Positions 1 to 12,884 are shown, counted from the first letter of the stretch. The stretch: 64,000 nt of DNA from Phorcus lineatus (GCA_921293015.1 OV121087.1:5406501-5470500), one strand, 5' to 3'. The notes: generated by a model not told the origin, from the letters alone. Translations and numbers: made by a program.

Positions 1-233
1 ATAATCTATGTTTCAGAATTGTATTATGTAACATTACCTTTGCATAAAGCAAGGCATCCCGTAATCTGCTTTCTGAGCTGATATGATACGTTTCAGGTTA
101 TGTATTGCCTTTCTGTCAGCATATCTGCAAATGACATACAAACATGATCTGAAATGTAGCTCGAATTGATTCCCGACCGAGTCATATCAAAAGATAACTT
201 GGGCAAAACAAGACTTTATATTTAGAATATAAT

Positions 234-700
234 CCATTCTCCCCCAACAGAGGTAGCTCCGTCATTAATTCCTATACAACCTCTTTCTTAATTCGAAGGC
301 TTCTCGATATTCCGGCACTTTCCCCTAGCAGGGCAATATTGCAACTTAAACTAGCTGGCTATATATTTCAGCAAATGAAAACAACGAATAAATGGAAAAA
401 ATATTTGATGTCACACAGGCCTGTGAAATGAAACCGTCGGAAAATGAGGCGTTTGTGTTCTGTAAAGACGACTCAAAGTGCGAGGTGCATATTCGAATAA
501 AGTTTATCTTTTGGAAAGTTTACGAAAATAACTTAAGCGATTTGAATGATAACTTTTGAAACGGCGTCGCTGATTGCACAACTAACTTTGATTGCATCCA
601 ATCAGCGTTCTACATTTCTTGCACAAGAAACCTTCGAATTAAGATAGAGGCTGTATAGAAATTTATGACGGAGCTACCTCTGTTGGGAGCGAATGTAGAG
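234..700. repeat. Foldback (MITE-like) element with about 65-bp inverted arms
   Basis: The arm at about 239-305 (begins CCCCCAACAGAGGTAGCTCC) is repeated in inverted orientation at about 627-692 with few mismatches, so the segment can fold into a long stem with a roughly 320-base loop. A shorter match (CATTC) continues outward to about 234 and 700. No coding capacity is seen in the loop. The structure resembles a non-autonomous inverted-repeat transposon; I found no convincing target-site duplication. Confidence 0.6.
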
Positions 701-1863
701 TGACATGATGTAGTTATTTTTTTAGCTATTTCACAGCTATTTTGAGTTATGTTTGCATGTCCTCTGTAAATTTGAATATTATTTTGCAAAAAAGTTTCCT
801 TATTCAAATTTTATTCAGGCAATCAAATGTTAAATTTTGATGGAACATGTGAATAAATCCCGTAGCAAATTTAATGTCTTAAGGAATGTGAGGAATTTCA
901 GAAAAAAAGAACTAATCTCCGGAGACTCTAACTAACTCTGAAACGCCTTTATATATGCTATAACGCGTGACAAATTAAATTAATAAATGACTTTGGTTAC
1001 ATAAATCCTGATGGCAGCCTTGATATTTGTAAGAAAACGATGTGACATTCCCGGAGCTTTGCAAAATGAATGCTTAATCTATTTTGAATGTAAAATGATT
1101 TTCCTTCTATTATGCTTTAATAGCTCATATTATACCAGTTTAATTAATAATAATTAGTTTCCATTTATTGTTCAATAATTATGTATTTAATCACTACTGA
1201 ATACTTTACCTCTTAATGAGTAGTTTCGCACATCGTACTGAGTGTAAAAAAGGATTATCGATTTTCTGAGTGTACTGATCAAGTTCCTCCTAGTCCTACA
1301 ATAGGGAACCACACTGTGAACTACGATGTGAATCGTGCCCATTCTATAAATGCAGTCTTATGTGTAACTTAGCTGTAGCTCTAAAACAATTTCACAAGGA
1401 TAGGTCACATTTATTTACTTCATTTTCACAAAGACTTCTTAAATGATGAAACACTGACAAAAGGAAAATTCACATTTTTTAAACATGTTGAATTCTAAAA
1501 GATCTATAAACTCTTAAATTTGGTTGAATTCACAGATGGAAAAAAGTGTGATTTTAAAATTATTGTATGTTCATTCCGAAAATCAGGAGAAGTCTAACTC
1601 GTCTTTGGATTGCAATATACAATATCCTTATACCCTGTCCTCTGTATAGATTATAGTTGATTGCATAATAATGTTAAGAACATGTATCTGAGAAGTCCAT
1701 TTTGTCAATTGGCTCCTTTCATTTTCATTTAGCTTTCGTTTCACAGTTCTTTTCTACATTAGAAATTAAAATTATAAAAGCAAAAGGAGAAACCTAAAGT
1801 AGAACGTTGACTCTGCAATCTTCAGACGATTTATGACAAACACATACACAAGTGACATAAAAG
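701..1863. other. No gene or recognised repeat
   Basis: AT-rich sequence with short stop-interrupted frames on both strands. I see no motif, tandem repeat or transposon hallmark. Confidence 0.5.
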
Positions 1864-1876
1864 CCCAGCAGGCACA

Positions 1877-2110
1877 TAGACGTCTATTAGACGTCTAGCC
1901 TAGACGTCTAAATATAGTCTAATCTGTGGGACTAGAAAGACGTCTAAGCCTAGACGTCTATTAGACGTCTAAAGGTATACGTATATTAGACGTCTATTAG
2001 ACGTATATTAGACGTCTTTTAGACGTATATTAGACGTCTTTTAGACGTTTATAGGCGTTTATTAGACGTCTTTTAGACGTTTAATAGACGTTTTTTAGAC
2101 GTCTTTTGGA
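1877..2110. repeat. Left subterminal AGACGTCT array
   Basis: About eleven exact AGACGTCT palindromes spaced 8-25 bp apart, with degenerate AGACGTNT variants toward the interior. Such arrays at transposon ends commonly serve as transposase binding sites; that role is inferred here. Confidence 0.75.
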
Positions 2111-2719
2111 CGTTTGTTAGACATACATTAAACCTCTATTAGAAGTGTAAATACCTCCCAAAATATTTAACAGAAGTCTGAAAAAAGTTTAACAGAAGTC
2201 TGAAAAAAGTTTAACACATGTCTTTTAGTGGTTGTGTTATACCCCAGTATAATAATGTTATGCAGTGGGAACTTCATCAGGTTTCAGAGCTTCAAACAAA
2301 AACCTGTATTTTGTAAGGCACAATTGCATGTTTTAGATGAAAATGGATACAATTAAGCCCAATTATTTCACATTTAAAACAATATAATGACTAATAATGG
2401 ATACAATTTTAGAATTTGACATGGTAACTTAATTTCATGTTTAGGTTTACATTTTCTTATGAATAGATTCAAAATTTTCAAACTAAGTGATGAGCAATTG
2501 TGCCTTGAAAATAAGCAAGAAAAAAGCTCAAATAAGATGAAATATTTATTCAATATATAAATCTATTCAATGCAATCAACGTATATATTGTAATAATACA
2601 AAAATATTTGCCTTTATAATATGTTTTGAAAAATTAACTTTACTTAGAATCAGATTTGTCAAATCTTCATATCACTGTCCAAAGCTGAAGATTAATTCTT
2701 AAAGTATGAATGTCCTGAT

Positions 2720-3867
2720 TCAAGGACATTTTCTTCCTGCACCCTCGAAGAGCATCTTAAAAGAATTCCGCCGTTCTTGAGAATTGTATCCTTGATTGCG
2801 TCCTTGTAACAGATTTGTCAAAGTATCTGAAAATTAATTGAAACCTTAATTGTTATCTCAACTCATGATCATGGTCAACATTTGTACCTATATATTCAGA
2901 TTCAAATCAAAATATATGTTAACACTGTTAAATATTTGGTAAGCTACGTGTCCTGAAAAATTCAATATAAATGTATACACAGACACCAAATGAAACCATA
3001 TTACTAACAAGAAACTAATAATAGTTGAATCTACGCCACAAGTCAACTATTATAAAAAAGTTTCTATTGCAGTGAATTAAAATGACAGTTATCTGAAAAT
3101 TAAAATGTTCAACACTGAATCAGGTTCTCTGCATTTAATAAGGGTGTCTTAATAATTAATATTCCACTATGAAAGTTCGGGTAACAAAATACCAATTAAT
3201 TGTTATCTCAATTTATGATTTTGTACATTTGTACCTATATGTTCAGATGCAAATCAAAATATATGTTAACACTGTTAATTATTTGGTAAGCTACGTGTCC
3301 AGAAAAAATTGATTTAATAAAAACATAAATGTATACACAGACACCAAATGAAACTTAAACATTACTAACTAGAAACTAATAATAGTTGAATCTAAAAAGG
3401 TTTCTTTTGCAGTGAATTAAAATGACAGTTATCTGAAAATGAAAATGTTCCACACTGAATCAGGTTCTCTGCATTTAATAAGGGTGTATTAATCATTAAT
3501 ATTCCACTATGAAAGTTCGGTTAACAAAAAACCTAGGGAAAAAATTTGGTCATGAATTATTTGGTTTCATTAAAAAATAGAGAAAGCTATATTTTCCTTC
3601 AAATATGTATACTAACACACTACACACATATTTTGAAGTAGCATCACAAAATTACGAGCTGAAAGTTATTAATGGAAGAGGCTGTACCATCAGATGCACG
3701 ACCATTGAAAACAAAGGAAAGATACCGACGAATGAGAATCTTGATTACTGACAAGGTAAAACTAATTAGCGTGTCCTATATACAGTAAACATAGTCTTAC
3801 CTAAACTGTAGAGGAAAAAATCCGTAAGGAACACCACTTCAGATGCGTTGATATCGAGAAATCCCAT
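2720..3867 (-). CDS. Possible two-exon reading frame inside the transposon
   Basis: On the minus strand an ATG at 3,867 opens a 22-codon exon (MGFLDINASEVVFLTDFFLY and on) ending at a good donor, G|GTAAGACT, at 3,801/3,800. A candidate acceptor, ATTTTCAG|ATAC, lies at 2,827. The phases agree across the junction (1 nt + 2 nt), and the second exon runs 34 codons (TLTNLLQGRNQGYNSQERRN...) to a TGA at 2,720. The joined product would be only about 57 residues, too short for a transposase, and matches nothing I recognise. The intron contains the tandem duplication. An alternative on the plus strand is a 28-codon frame at 3,672-3,755 (MEEAVPSDARPLKTKERYRR...) ending at AAG|GTAAAA. Either may be chance or a relic of the autonomous parent's gene. 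Confidence 0.18.
2847..3530. repeat. Two-unit tandem duplication of 340-350 bp within the transposon
   Basis: Unit 1 (about 2,847-3,190) and unit 2 (about 3,197-3,530) both run from TAATTGTTATCTCA to GAAAGTTCGG(G/T)TAACAAAA. Landmarks inside are offset by 340-350 bp, and unit 2 lacks a short piece near the middle. Identity is high, so the duplication is younger than most repeats in the window. Confidence 0.85.
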
Positions 3868-4235
3868 CTCTTTTGAGAACAAAGGATTGAAAATGGCGTC
3901 TAATTAAAGCATGGAAGAGCACTGCATTGACTACAATTTCGATCTGGATTGAAGTTCGAATCTCTTCACCCAGAACATTTCATAATTTTTCTTCTTATAA
4001 ATTTGTACTTTTGATAAATATTAATTACATTTGAGTGTTATATATTATTTGATGCAAATATTTTCTTTACCTACAAAATATATTGTAATATTCATGTAAA
4101 GTGACAGAAATCTTTCAATGTTTAATACCTAATTTTGGAAAGGTTTGTTTATATTCAATAAGCAAAGGAAACATCTTTCAAACTGAAATATTAGAGCATT
4201 ATAATAAAATTGTATGAAAGTGCAGGTCTACCTTA

Positions 4236-4346
4236 AGACGTCTTTTAGACGTCTATTCAACGTCTAGGCTTAGACGTCTAAATGAAGACGTCGAATAGAC
4301 GTCTAAGCCAATTTAGACCTAATTTAGACGTCTAAAAGACGTCTTG
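4236..4346. repeat. Right subterminal AGACGTCT array
   Basis: Six exact AGACGTCT palindromes plus variants mirror the left array. The shared string TCTAAGCCTAGACG appears in both arrays in opposite orientation, confirming that they are arms of one inverted repeat. Confidence 0.75.
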
Positions 4347-4499
4347 TGCCTGCTGGGAGACCTCCTGCAATGAACAGTAGAAACCTTAAAAATTGCATCT
4401 GTCAATTAAATGGACTGCGTACTCAGTAATGATCATAAGAGATCCTAAGAGAAGAGAAACATCAACACATTGTGAAGCGTCTTGTTAAATTAGATTGCT

Positions 4500-4800
4500 A
4501 TTGACACAAAACACTTATTTCTTATACACAGCTGACAGGAGATAAGTTCTTGAAACATTGTTCCTGACAGGCTAGGCCTGCTGGGTAATCAATTCATCGC
4601 GAGTCAGAACTGAAATGAACCCTCCGACATTTTGAGAAATCCCTGTATCATTTGTTTGCTGATTTACTTGACACACTCTTTATTTCTCTTTATACCATTA
4701 TCACTCTAGATCTTCTAGTTGCGTTTTCAAATGTGCTATATAACAAGTTTATTCTGCTTATCGTCACAGGAATTCCCTCCTGCCTCATTGAAATCAAGTA
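4500..4800 (+). repeat. Degenerate copy of the window-wide duplicated module
   Basis: Contains the landmarks CTGACAGG...TAGGCCTGCTGGGT and GATTTACTTGACACACTC...TTTATTTCTCT that recur near 20.65, 22.79, 33.35, 41.94, 45.25 and 57.40 kb. It is one of the most diverged copies and shows the duplication history extends to the left part of the window. Confidence 0.5.
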
Positions 4801-5070
4801 CTCAACCAAAATTAAAACTACTAGATGAATTTTTAGGACAACTTGTCAATTTAAAGTAACTATTCAATATTTAACAAGAATACGTAAGTCTTTGAAGGCA
4901 TTAACATGTGGTATACATAAGAAATACACAACTGAGCTTTATAATGTTAATAATATAAATTGTTCCTTTTAATAATAACACAGTGTGGTTGTGTAATAAT
5001 CATCACGTTGATATTATATAGTGCCTTAAACGAAGCAAATCAGCCCCTGTTGAATTAAGCATTTAAAGAG

Positions 5071-5390
5071 AGTGAGTGAGTGAGTTGGTGTTTAACGTGC
5101 TTTGAACAATATTTCAGTTATTAAACACGTGGATGACAAGCATCCAAAAGAGAGTGGACAGATCAGGGAGAAAGGGATCGACAGGACGAGGGAAAAGACG
5201 GAAAGAAAGCCATAGTGAGAGATAGTAAGCAGGTTTTAGAAGGACTCACATTAGTCTGGCTTCTACCCGTCGACCTGTCCAGCTTGGGTGTCCCTTACAG
5301 GAGCATGTTAGCTCCAGCTGGTATAGCTCTTGGGGTCTCGGAAGCACGCAAACCACCACACCACGTTAAGGTATTGAGTCCAGTGGTGGC
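5071..5390 (-). mobile_element. SINE-like element, copy 1, full length
   Basis: A 320-bp element flanked by a perfect 10-bp target-site duplication (ATTTAAAGAG at 5,061-5,070 and 5,391-5,400). On the plus strand it starts AGTGAGTGAGTTGG and ends CCAGTGGTGGC. I place it on the minus strand because a truncated copy (18,313-18,508) keeps the AGTGAGTGAG end, which should therefore be the 3' end in LINE-driven insertion. The 3' tail then reads GTTAAACNCCAACTCACTCAC, like the tail of the tRNA-derived SINE in this window. No clear tRNA head was found. Confidence 0.75.
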
Positions 5391-6569
5391 ATTTAAAGAG
5401 AAGTGGTTAGTAAATGTGGTTCTCATCTCATGTTGACATCAAGTTTTATTGAAGATGCAATCATCAATTACAACGTTGGTAATAGAGAATAGTGGTTAAT
5501 ATAATGTAGTGAAAAGGGCCATTTTCACTCCGTCTAAAACAACTGGCAACGTGAATTCCTTCTCAGCAAATTTTATGCAATCATGGACAATTCAGTGGAA
5601 TTTTTTTCACAAGATGCGAAAAGATACTGAAAATACTACAAAATGAGACAAAACAGTGTCCATACATATTTTCATTAGATTTTAAAGTAAATATCGTATC
5701 TGAAAATACACATTTTAACCGTTATCATTTGTGATGAAAGTATTTCAAAATTTAATGTATTTATAGAGAACGACATTTCTTTCATTCGACCACTGACTAT
5801 TAACATCATAACAACCTTTACACCAGCAAACAGAAAAAGCAGTTGAACCAACTTGGAAAGAAAGGTTTTATAAGATTTTACTTCTCTATACATGAATACC
5901 TACAGACATGTCAATATTGTTACCTAATGACTTTTTGAGATTTAACTCTCATCTAAGAACTCCATTGTTGTATGAATGTGATTGTTTACAGGTTCAACAT
6001 TGTGTTACATTGTTGCACTATTCATTAGGTCACACACTTGTTCGTTTTCATTATGTAAGCTCAAAAGATTTGTGTGCGTTTCATGAAGATCTCAGACAGT
6101 TGAAATATGTTTTAACCTAACAGAAGCATGATGTTTCTAGTACTGTAGTTAACTATACCAAGGGAACGTCACACATTCAGGTCCCTGGTTTCTACATGTG
6201 CCTCTGAGATCATGCTACTGTGCCATTTGTTCTCCACCTATTAGGATACCTATTCACAAGCTGGATCCATCTAAGAATTATCATCCAGGTTCATCTTACC
6301 AACTGCAGTGTTGACCGAGACGTTTAGTGAATATATTTTCTAGCTTATTATTATTCCTAGTGACTCATTTGATATGATTTACCAACATGTTTCGTTTATG
6401 GAGTAATCTTAAACTCTTTGTTTAGAACTTATCACATTGCTATATTTGTATTCAACTGTTTGTCATAGTTTGCTGTTTTGATTTTGGTCGTATTTCAATT
6501 ATTAATTCAGTTGTAACACTATTATGACATTAAAAGCTAAATAACAGTTGCACTGGGATACCAAGTATT
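5391..6569. other. No gene; one short old module copy
   Basis: About 5,415-5,510 (TGGTTCTCATCTCATGTTGACA, then CAATCATCAATTACAACG) resembles blocks at 11.4, 16.4 and 27.8 kb. The rest holds no open frame or repeat I can support. Confidence 0.4.
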
Positions 6570-6800
6570 TATGGAGCACAAAGGACACTGATCGTAAAGT
6601 AAAAGTTCTTTGTTGGGAACCTATCGGGAGATGAAGGTGCGTCTGATGTTTCTGATACCATTGAGTTCAAAACGTCGCAAGAATTACCACGCTTCACTCA
6701 TTACCTAACGCCATGGGAGGTAACTGCAATAAAGTCAGTTTCATTTATTAGATTGAAACAAAAGCTTCGGCTGAAAACAAGCCTATTATCAGTTTAAGAA
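6570..6800 (+). repeat. Copy of a module shared with 28.86 and 59.72 kb
   Basis: The landmarks ATCGTAAAGT, GGTGCGTCTGATGTTT, TCAAAACGTC and GTCAGTTTCATTTA recur in the same order at 59,740-59,905. A weaker version lies at 28,870-29,030. This ties the left part of the window to the A/B duplication. Confidence 0.6.
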
Positions 6801-9800
6801 CATATATAAAACCTAAAGAAAGGAGCATTTACTTTGATTTATGAAGCATTGTTTACTTTATAAGAATCAAGCTTTAATTTCTGATGATATATATAATTAA
6901 GAGTCAAAATATTTCCAAACTAAATCACGTTACTACATCTGTTTGAGTAAGACCATATAATATGTATCTGCAATATTAATTTCATATTTATTTACATAAC
7001 TAAGACTACATGTACAGACATCTGTAACATTTAGATATATATATCACAGCACCACTTCAAAAGGTTATTCTTTCATTAAGGTTGATTTGTTCCCCTGGAT
7101 TTATTTACGCTTACGTGCTGTTCAATTTGTGTTACTTGATTATGACTTGTCACAACATTGCAACGTACTGTAAAACATGAATCCACGAGAAGATTGATTT
7201 TGTGAATCAATCTGGTTTGATAGAAAACCAATCAGGTATTTTAGGCCCTATAGTATTTAAGATTGAGAATGAAAATTGTGTTTCAAACGAAATGTTGGGA
7301 GAAAACAAAACTTTATTCTGTAATATCTATTCTAACTGGCTTGAGGGTTATTGTTATAAAAAGAAATTCTAGTATTTGTAGTTTCAGTTCACTACTAGAT
7401 AAACATGTTCTACAGAGCAAACACGACGATATTACATTTCTATGTGATGTCAATGAATAATCCAGTGATGCCAATAATTGCTCAGACAATGTAAAATGTA
7501 ATTAATTATTCTATAAGATGTGGCTAGAGAATAGAGGCTATCGACCTGTAAACACTGTACAATATAAGGGACGTCTATTTCAAAATATCAAACTCATGCA
7601 CTGCTTTTTTGTACTATTTTGTTAAAGAAGTTTACTTTGCATTTTGGTGAATTGTATTTGCTAGTAATGATGTCTGCATTATATGGGTATAAGAGGTTAT
7701 AATAACGTTATCAAATAAGCATTTCAAGGCTATAAATTGATCCGTTTCTCATTTGAAGATCCTATGGACTTACATTGGTTTTATGTTCTGACAAACTTTT
7801 AAAAAAAAATCTAACAAGTAGCACGTGTTTCTGATGTAGTCAGATCAATAGTGTAATGTTAGCATATCAAACCTTGTTACTCTGTCAGTTTCTTCTCTTG
7901 TTAATTTTATCACCTCATTTTCCAACCACACAACAAGGTTTTATTGCTATTTTATTCAGCTCTAATACTTAATTGTCAACTGCAAGAATTACGAGTAGCA
8001 TGCAACCTGATTAAGGGTTGTTTTCAACAGTGTCGTGAAAGACTTTATATCATTGATACATATTGCATCCACTTATCTCTCTAATCAACTTGATGTATAC
8101 CATACTTGCACGTAAAATGTCCTATTTAAAGGACCATATCGTATCCTAAGCGTTAATATATATGCCTGATTATCTGTTATCAACAACGTTTAAGTGGATA
8201 TCAATTTCATGTAATGGGATTGGTCATGAAATGTCATGGAGTATTTCATGAAGGACACAAACAAATCTGGAGTTGAATACTGGTAATCTGTAACAGTTGA
8301 ATCGGGCAAGGTGTGAATATCGTAGGAAATACATTAAGACGTTTTCAAAAGTTGAACCAAGGTTATCAGTGGGAGGGGGAGGGGGACAAGTGATTTAAGT
8401 TTTGTCTTGTCCTTATTATTTATGATATTTCACAGAATATTTCATAGAATCGCCAAGGTCGTGAAGATAACAATAGTGTAACTTATCAAGCAAAAGATAC
8501 GTACATAAAAAATATCTCAAAAGTACTGCTGGCAATGACAGAAAATGTTTATTTTGCGACCTTAAATAAAACAATTTTTAGTTATCAAGATACATGTAAA
8601 AGGTTACATATAGTGATTTGTCTAAAACCTTCCTATCCTAACCTGACGTTAATTTCATTGTTATAAAATCATAAACGTCTATTTACAGGTAAAAATACGA
8701 AAAACTTACATGGTATATTTTCTTATACAGGTAATAGTTTTTCTGATTTCATAAGCCCGATCTTGTATTTTACATTCTTGACATTTACACGTGAATAAAG
8801 CCTATTTACCAGTCTAGCTATCTTTTATTTACAAAATATAACAAATTACTGTTGAGCGAGATTCAACTCGGAGACAGACACCTCGTTAGTGGACTTGTTA
8901 TACCCCAAGGGGTATGATATTCAATCCGAAATTTTGCGATTTAACCAAAACTTAAACAGTTGAGATCACACTCTCTTATTTCGTTTTATTACAGGAGTGA
9001 ACGAGTATTTGTGCATATTCACGGTGATATATAAATATATTATTTCATTGGTTTATAATTTCGGTAGCTCTCTTGTTAAATATAAGATGTATCTTACGTG
9101 TTGATGATTTGGCTTGAACATTTTATGATCTTATTTACATACTCTTAAAGGCCATTTAAATCTATTTTGTTTATCTCCAGGGTAGTCCTCACATGAATGT
9201 TCCTCCTGTAAATATCTCTTTACAAATATCTTGCAATCATATTTAGCACTTTCACGGTAGATAGAGGTTTGAAAATAGATATTTAAACAAAATATAGTCA
9301 GTTGTTCAGTCAAATACAAATGAACCCTAAAAATCATGTTCTAGCATTTCAAGTAGCACTTTATAACTCTGTAAGACGTTTGCTCTAGGAAATGTTGCTA
9401 AATACAATATATTTGCTTGTATATTTTTGTCATTTTACTTCTTAGTTTTGGAGTTTATTTTGTTTAAATGCTTTGTCATGTTGCTGACACTTAATTCACT
9501 CTTGCATTACCAAAGGAACGAGATTCCCCAAACAATATCAGATTAAGTGGTTGTGATTAGAAAATGAAAGTATAAGACATCATATGAATTTATTTATGAA
9601 GTTCTCAGGTTAACCAAATCACGATGCACTCAGACGTTTTTGTTTTCTTATGTTTTCATAACTATATTTGTTTTGCATGTAACTGATACTGAACTCGTAT
9701 CTATGAGACAATCAATATTAGTTATTTTTAAAAGTGCTGATTGTTTACTTCTACTATATGAATGGCCAGCGCTCTATTTCCTTTTACACAAACATACACA

Positions 9801-11084
9801 GAATGATTTTCATTTATGCAAACATCAATGATAAATGAAATCAGAGTTTTTTCAGAGTTGTTTTATTTGTTTAATATACTCAATTATACTAATTCAAAGT
9901 AGATAATTAAAAAAATAGATGTTAGGTCAAAGACTATTTTATTGGTTTAATGATTATTTTATGCCCTGTATGATACAGAATTATCTTTCATATAACATAT
10001 CATTTACAGCGTTTACAGCACTACTGTACTCTTCAATTCCAATTCCTATAAATTACCTATTTAATGACTGTGGAATCATAACAAGTTGTTCATCAAAATA
10101 AATAACAATGAATCAAATTAGCATTACCTACTTTGAAGCTGTTGGAATGTGTCCCTTGTGAATAGTGTTTTGATAACTTAAAAAACGTGAACTTAAATTG
10201 TGGGGTTTTGTTGGCGAATCAACATTCATCAATTGCAAAAAAAGCTATGAATAAGATGTGTCTGTTTTATCACGTCTATATTGATCAGAAGCTTTTAACA
10301 TGCATCCTTTTAGTGTTTTAAAGGGTTAGTATTTGCTGAGAGAAGATTCGCTGTGCATTTTGCTTGTAAGGTTTTCAGTAGTCGTGGACGAAGTTGTCTT
10401 TTCTTCACTTACGAAGGCTGTATCAGGAATCGCAAAAATGACATTAAAAGACACAGAAATGTTCATGTCATTGTGACATCAAATATCTCATGCCATCAAT
10501 AGATAAAGGTCTGAAACATCGATAGAGCGAACTGGAAACTGCATTGTCAAACTGAAGAGAAAAAATCACCATTTCGAAGCCCCTGCGCTGCTTAATGAAG
10601 TAGATTACCAGTGACATTAAACTTCTGATCGATCAGGACAAGCATGGTGTTAAACTCTTTACGATCAAGGGCCGGAATTAACAATAGTTAAACCTCCCCG
10701 TGAAATTGTCTGATTTTTATACTCACGACCTTATCTTTATATCCCCTGCACCAACAATGCTTAACAAGTCTGACAACTCCAGTACAAATTTGATCCTCAT
10801 TGTCCACAGGAATAACTACCTAAGTCTTCCTTCTGATTAAGTAGCAGTTAAATTGGACTCACATGGCCATTCAGCTAAGTATACAGACTTAACATCGTTT
10901 GCGGATGAGGTCTAGAGATAACAATACACGTCTAGCGTAATGATAAAATCAAATCTTATTTTCAAAATCTAATTCTGCCAGATATTCCATGTAGATGGGT
11001 TTTTCGTCTTGCTTTCCATAATCAAGCGTTTTATTTCTTTTGAAGCTATTCCATGTATGACATGACTTTTGTTAAGGTAATATA
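6801..11084. other. Long stretch without recognised genes or repeats
   Basis: AT-rich, with many short frames of no recognisable family and no long open frame on either strand. Small palindromes occur (for example ATACCCCAAGGGGTAT near 8,900) but nothing that supports a named feature. Confidence 0.5.
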
Positions 11085-11230
11085 TTATTTCTATTGCCAT
11101 TCATTAGTAGATCGACACATTAAATTACCTTACATTACATTACGCCCTCGAGATAAAGTTGGATTCTAAAATAACCTAATATAAATAAATAATACATCGA
11201 TAACTAAATAAAAATAGGGTGTTTGTGTGG
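11085..11230. repeat. Left copy of a diverged inverted-repeat pair
   Basis: The order CTATTGCCATTCATTAGTAG, ATTACGCCCTCGAGATAA, then an AT-rich run is found in reverse complement at about 13,375-13,510. The intervening 2.1 kb shows no transposase. This may be a large foldback element or an old inverted duplication. Confidence 0.55.
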
Positions 11231-11279
11231 GCAATGTGGGTCTTATTACACAATAAAACAACCCAACCGGTTATGCTTT

Positions 11280-11760
11280 AAGTGCCCTTCTCCCTCAGTC
11301 GAACTAACTGACCTTTTATAGTCTATCAGTTCTATAGTTGATGATTACTTATTCTCATCGAGCAGACATTAAGTCATGCCATCAATAAAGAAAATTACAT
11401 AATAATGAATTAATGAAATACTCTCAGTGGTGAAATTGTCCATTACAACAACGGTAATGTCATAATATACAAATATCAAAGGCGAGTGCATTATAATGTA
11501 ATAGTCGGCCAAGATGGTTTCCACTTGTCAAACCTAATTTTCCATACAAAAAATCCTTTAATCATGACAAGGTCTGCAAATGACAACATTCAGGTGGAAT
11601 CCTCGATGACTGGTTTCTGATCCCTGGTTCTTGCTGTTCACATTAGCCGTCATGAGTTTCCATGGCTATAAACGTAAAAAGAAATAATAGAATGCAATAA
11701 GGACAGTTTGATGTTAACTTGTTTGAAGGTTTCTAATACATCGTGAAAGATCTTTTTTTC
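11280..11760 (+). repeat. Module copy shared with 16.20-16.73 kb
   Basis: Shared landmarks in order are CTAACTGACCTTTTA, GTCATGCCATCAATAAAGAAAA, CATTACAACAACG, GAGTGCATTAT, and AGGTGGAATCCTCGATGACTG followed by GTTCACATTAG. The 16-kb copy has the same order with about 70% similarity by eye. Weaker relatives lie at 5.4, 27.8 and 49.7 kb. Confidence 0.6.
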
Positions 11761-12884
11761 AGAATGATTTATTTCAACTTTCAAAGAAGAACATTATTTC
11801 GTATAGAGTAACACACAAGCCGAGCGTCAGTTCAAAGAAGCATTATATAATCTAAAATCAAAAGGGATGAATATCAATCTTCATTATGTTTCAATACACG
11901 TGAAGACACACCAGGTTCATCTTATAACACTCAAGTCAAGAGGGTCTATTCATGTTTGTAGGCCATATGCCCATATACATGTGCAGTTCAATACATAATA
12001 AATTTTCAATATTAACAATTATCACAATTCAAGCAATCTTTTCCTTTTGGGTGTAAATTGTATATTTCTTTGAACTTTGAAGGCATTTAATGCTTTGAAT
12101 AAAATATAATCTTTTCATTAGGTATCACTTGTTTATTATTCAATGTTTCCACATCTATATGAAATATAGCTATTTAAAAGGTAAATATATACTTACATTG
12201 AGGTTATGCATCATAAATATTAATTTTACATTCGTTTTGTTAGAGCAATAAGGTTATTCATTTGCATAATAAACCAACTACATCATTGAACAGTTGTGAA
12301 AGCAGTAAAACCAAAATGCAACTTAGAGACATTACCGGTGTGAAGCTTTTTGTTTGATATATCTGTTGACAAAACGTTCTGCTACTGTTTATCGAACCAT
12401 TGCGTGTGACATATCATTGGTTGTAAACCAGCATGTGCATTTCAATTTCTTTTTACTTTACTATAATTAGAGGCTACATTGTATGTCTGGCTATTGTGCC
12501 GCCAACCTTTATCCTCACTCGGTATCATCAGAGGACATCAAAGACATGCACTTCAAATTCACTTTTACTTACTTTTGCTACCTCACTCGATGAGATACGT
12601 ATGGCAGTGTTCAAGAAAAGGCAGATATCCCCTGTGACTCTTAAGAGGTTTAGTATTGTACAGTTCACAGACAGTTGCACAAATTTACTGAAATAATACT
12701 CAGGACAAGAAATGTGTCAAACCAATTTCTCTGCCTCCATTTTCGTGCTGGTTCCCTGTGCACTGTAAGGTTGTCTGGAAATCCTGACGAAAACAGCCAG
12801 ATATCGATTCCAGTTTTTTTAAATTATGTCCCCTTGGAATTGATTAAAGTGCATTTGACTTCAAACCGAAAATGACTATTTGCG
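11761..12884. other. No gene or recognised repeat
   Basis: An 87-codon open frame at 12,433-12,696 has no recognisable domain, signal or splice context and is probably chance. Confidence 0.45.

Larger units (their letters stand above)
1864..4357. mobile_element. DNA transposon with AGACGTCT-filled terminal inverted repeats, family unassigned
   Basis: The left end CCCAGCAGGCACATAGACG and the right end, whose reverse complement is CCCAGCAGGCACAAGACG, are terminal inverted repeats. Similarity continues inward for roughly 120-200 bp through arrays of the palindrome AGACGTCT (about 11 exact copies at the left, 6 at the right). Both ends are flanked by AG, which could be a 2-bp target-site duplication but is too short to be convincing. 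The interior is about 2.1 kb, has no long open frame and contains a 340-350 bp tandem duplication. It is either non-autonomous or a decayed relative of an autonomous element. I could not match the CCCAGCAGGCACA terminus to a named superfamily with certainty. Confidence 0.8.

Noticed and set aside
1877-2110. CRISPR-like spaced repeats
   Set aside because: The repeats are short palindromes at variable spacing, belong to transposon ends, and the DNA is clearly animal.
3890-3965. Possible tRNA gene (AGTTCGAATCTC with an A-box-like stretch)
   Set aside because: Neither the acceptor nor the T stem pairs properly.
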